Assembly: GCA_023443225.1 (NCBI GenBank)
Contig: JAEZVF010000090.1
Coordinates: 1 to 23,506, forward strand
Length of the DNA: 23,506 nucleotides
Direction of reading: 5' to 3'
Source: Bacillota bacterium
GTDB lineage: Bacteria > Bacillota > Clostridia > Lachnospirales > Lachnospiraceae
Under the pieces are notes generated by a model. The model searched no databases. It worked only from the letters and a program-made list of their open reading frames with translations, and was not told where the DNA came from. Every line of letters begins with the position of its first letter. Within the stretch, counting starts at the first letter, position 1. Positions 22,838 to 23,506 of the stretch are shown piece by piece. The position numbers were made by a program, and so were the translations under genes.

Positions 22838-23504
22838 TTATCTGGAAGCGACTGGAGGCACAATTTCATGCCCAACTGTTGCCGACATTTGGGCGATCGC
22901 CTTCGGATCAGAATTTCTAACATTCACATCAATACGAGGAGTGTATGATGCCTCCAAACGTGCGGCTTCTTCATCGGTCAACCTGATTGAAAGTGCTGCT
23001 ATTGCATCGTCGATATGGCTGGTTCTGAGCGCCCCAACTATAGGTGCCGCAACAACTGGATTGCGATATAACCATGCAAGAGCAATTAGTGCACGGCTTA
23101 CCCCACGGAGTGAATGGGTCAGCGCGATGGATCTGGTAAAGATCAATGTAATCGGTGCCAAGTCGCTTCAGACTTTGATCAATTTCGGTCATAATCGCCT
23201 TACGTGAGAGGCCATACGAGTTAGGACCCATACGCATGGGAGCGCCAAGTTTAGTGGCGATGACGACATTCTCGCGTTTAGCGAAATCCTTGATTGCTCT
23301 GCCGACGATCTCCTCGCTCGATCCCGCCCCATACAAATTGGCAGTGTCGAAAAAATTAAGTCCAGCCCCAATTGCGTGTAGACGCTCTTTGTCCTAGGCG
23401 TAGACAAGCGATTAACTAATACTAATAGAAGAAAGAACCTCGTTGGCGCTTTCGCCAGGCAGTTGGATGCCACGCCAGCCGCTAACATCACTCAATCCAT
23501 ATTC
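22838..23504 (-). pseudogene. Aldo/keto reductase, decayed
   Basis: Two frames together spell parts of a NADPH-dependent aldo/keto reductase. The N-terminal half (about 23393 down to 23110) reads LNFFDTANLYGAG, SSEEIVGRAIKDF and GTDYIDLYQIHRADPFTPW; the C-terminal part (from about 23115 down to 22838, in another frame) reads GVSRALIALAWLYRNPVVAAPIVG and LTDEEAARLEASYTPRIDV. Normal relatives have about 150 residues between these pieces, so a large internal deletion joins them out of frame near 23105-23120. Upstream of 23393 the N-terminal frame meets TAG (23394-23396) and TAA (23412-23414) before the window edge, so the 5' part is also broken or replaced. GC is clearly higher than in the NRPS operon, suggesting another source. 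It cannot make an active enzyme. Confidence 0.75.
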
Positions 23505-23506
23505 AT

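Noticed and set aside
23430..23490. Integron attC-like site
   Set aside because: One GTTRRRY-like core (GTTGGAT) is present but the matching RYYYAAC core does not fit, and no integrase or cassette array is seen.
1..23506. CRISPR array, tRNA genes or insertion sequence
   Set aside because: No spaced direct repeats, tRNA-like cloverleaf or transposase frame was recognised by eye on either strand.

Overview
The window looks like a low-GC, strictly anaerobic Firmicute (Clostridia, perhaps Lachnospiraceae). I infer this from the AT-rich codon use, the strong AAGGAG-type ribosome sites, the Firmicute-type MarR, TetR, MATE and cysteine-rich KTR genes, and the absence of any visible O2-using enzyme. 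Every gene I can support is on the minus strand, so the biology reads from right to left.

The core is a nine-gene biosynthetic operon (about 19165 down to 1817). Genes overlap or are separated by at most 56 bp. In order of transcription: (1) a 2889-residue NRPS with layout FAAL-like AMP ligase, truncated carrier, Cy, A, PCP, Cy, A, PCP, TE; (2) a U32-family, cysteine-rich putative Fe-S protein; (3) a second stand-alone acyl/aryl-AMP ligase; (4) a free carrier protein; (5) a PEP-synthase/rifampin-phosphotransferase-like dikinase; (6) a type II thioesterase; (7) an Sfp-type phosphopantetheinyl transferase; (8) another type II thioesterase; (9) a SagB/McbC-like FMN azoline dehydrogenase. Both condensation-type domains carry the heterocyclisation motif DxxxxDxxS, and by hand alignment both A domains read close to the cysteine code. 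The simplest prediction is an acyl- or aryl-capped bis-thiazoline/thiazole, a pyochelin/yersiniabactin-like scaffold rebuilt for anaerobic life. I do not recognise it as a characterised cluster.

Upstream of the operon (19166-19600) is a 435-bp leader/promoter region with several inverted repeats. Beyond it lie a short DAHP synthase without a regulatory domain (the entry to aromatic synthesis, possibly feeding a starter acid or prephenate to the U32 protein), then a MATE exporter and TetR repressor pair that may or may not serve the cluster, then a small unknown gene.

The left flank holds a cytoplasmic-looking NlpC/P60-like hydrolase with its own terminator, then an autoregulated MarR gene with a textbook promoter and operator, coupled to a Cys-rich KTR gene of the type seen on conjugative elements (cut by the window edge). 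The right edge holds a decayed aldo/keto reductase of higher GC, next to a 13-bp inverted repeat. Both flanks suggest that the cluster sits in, or next to, horizontally acquired DNA.
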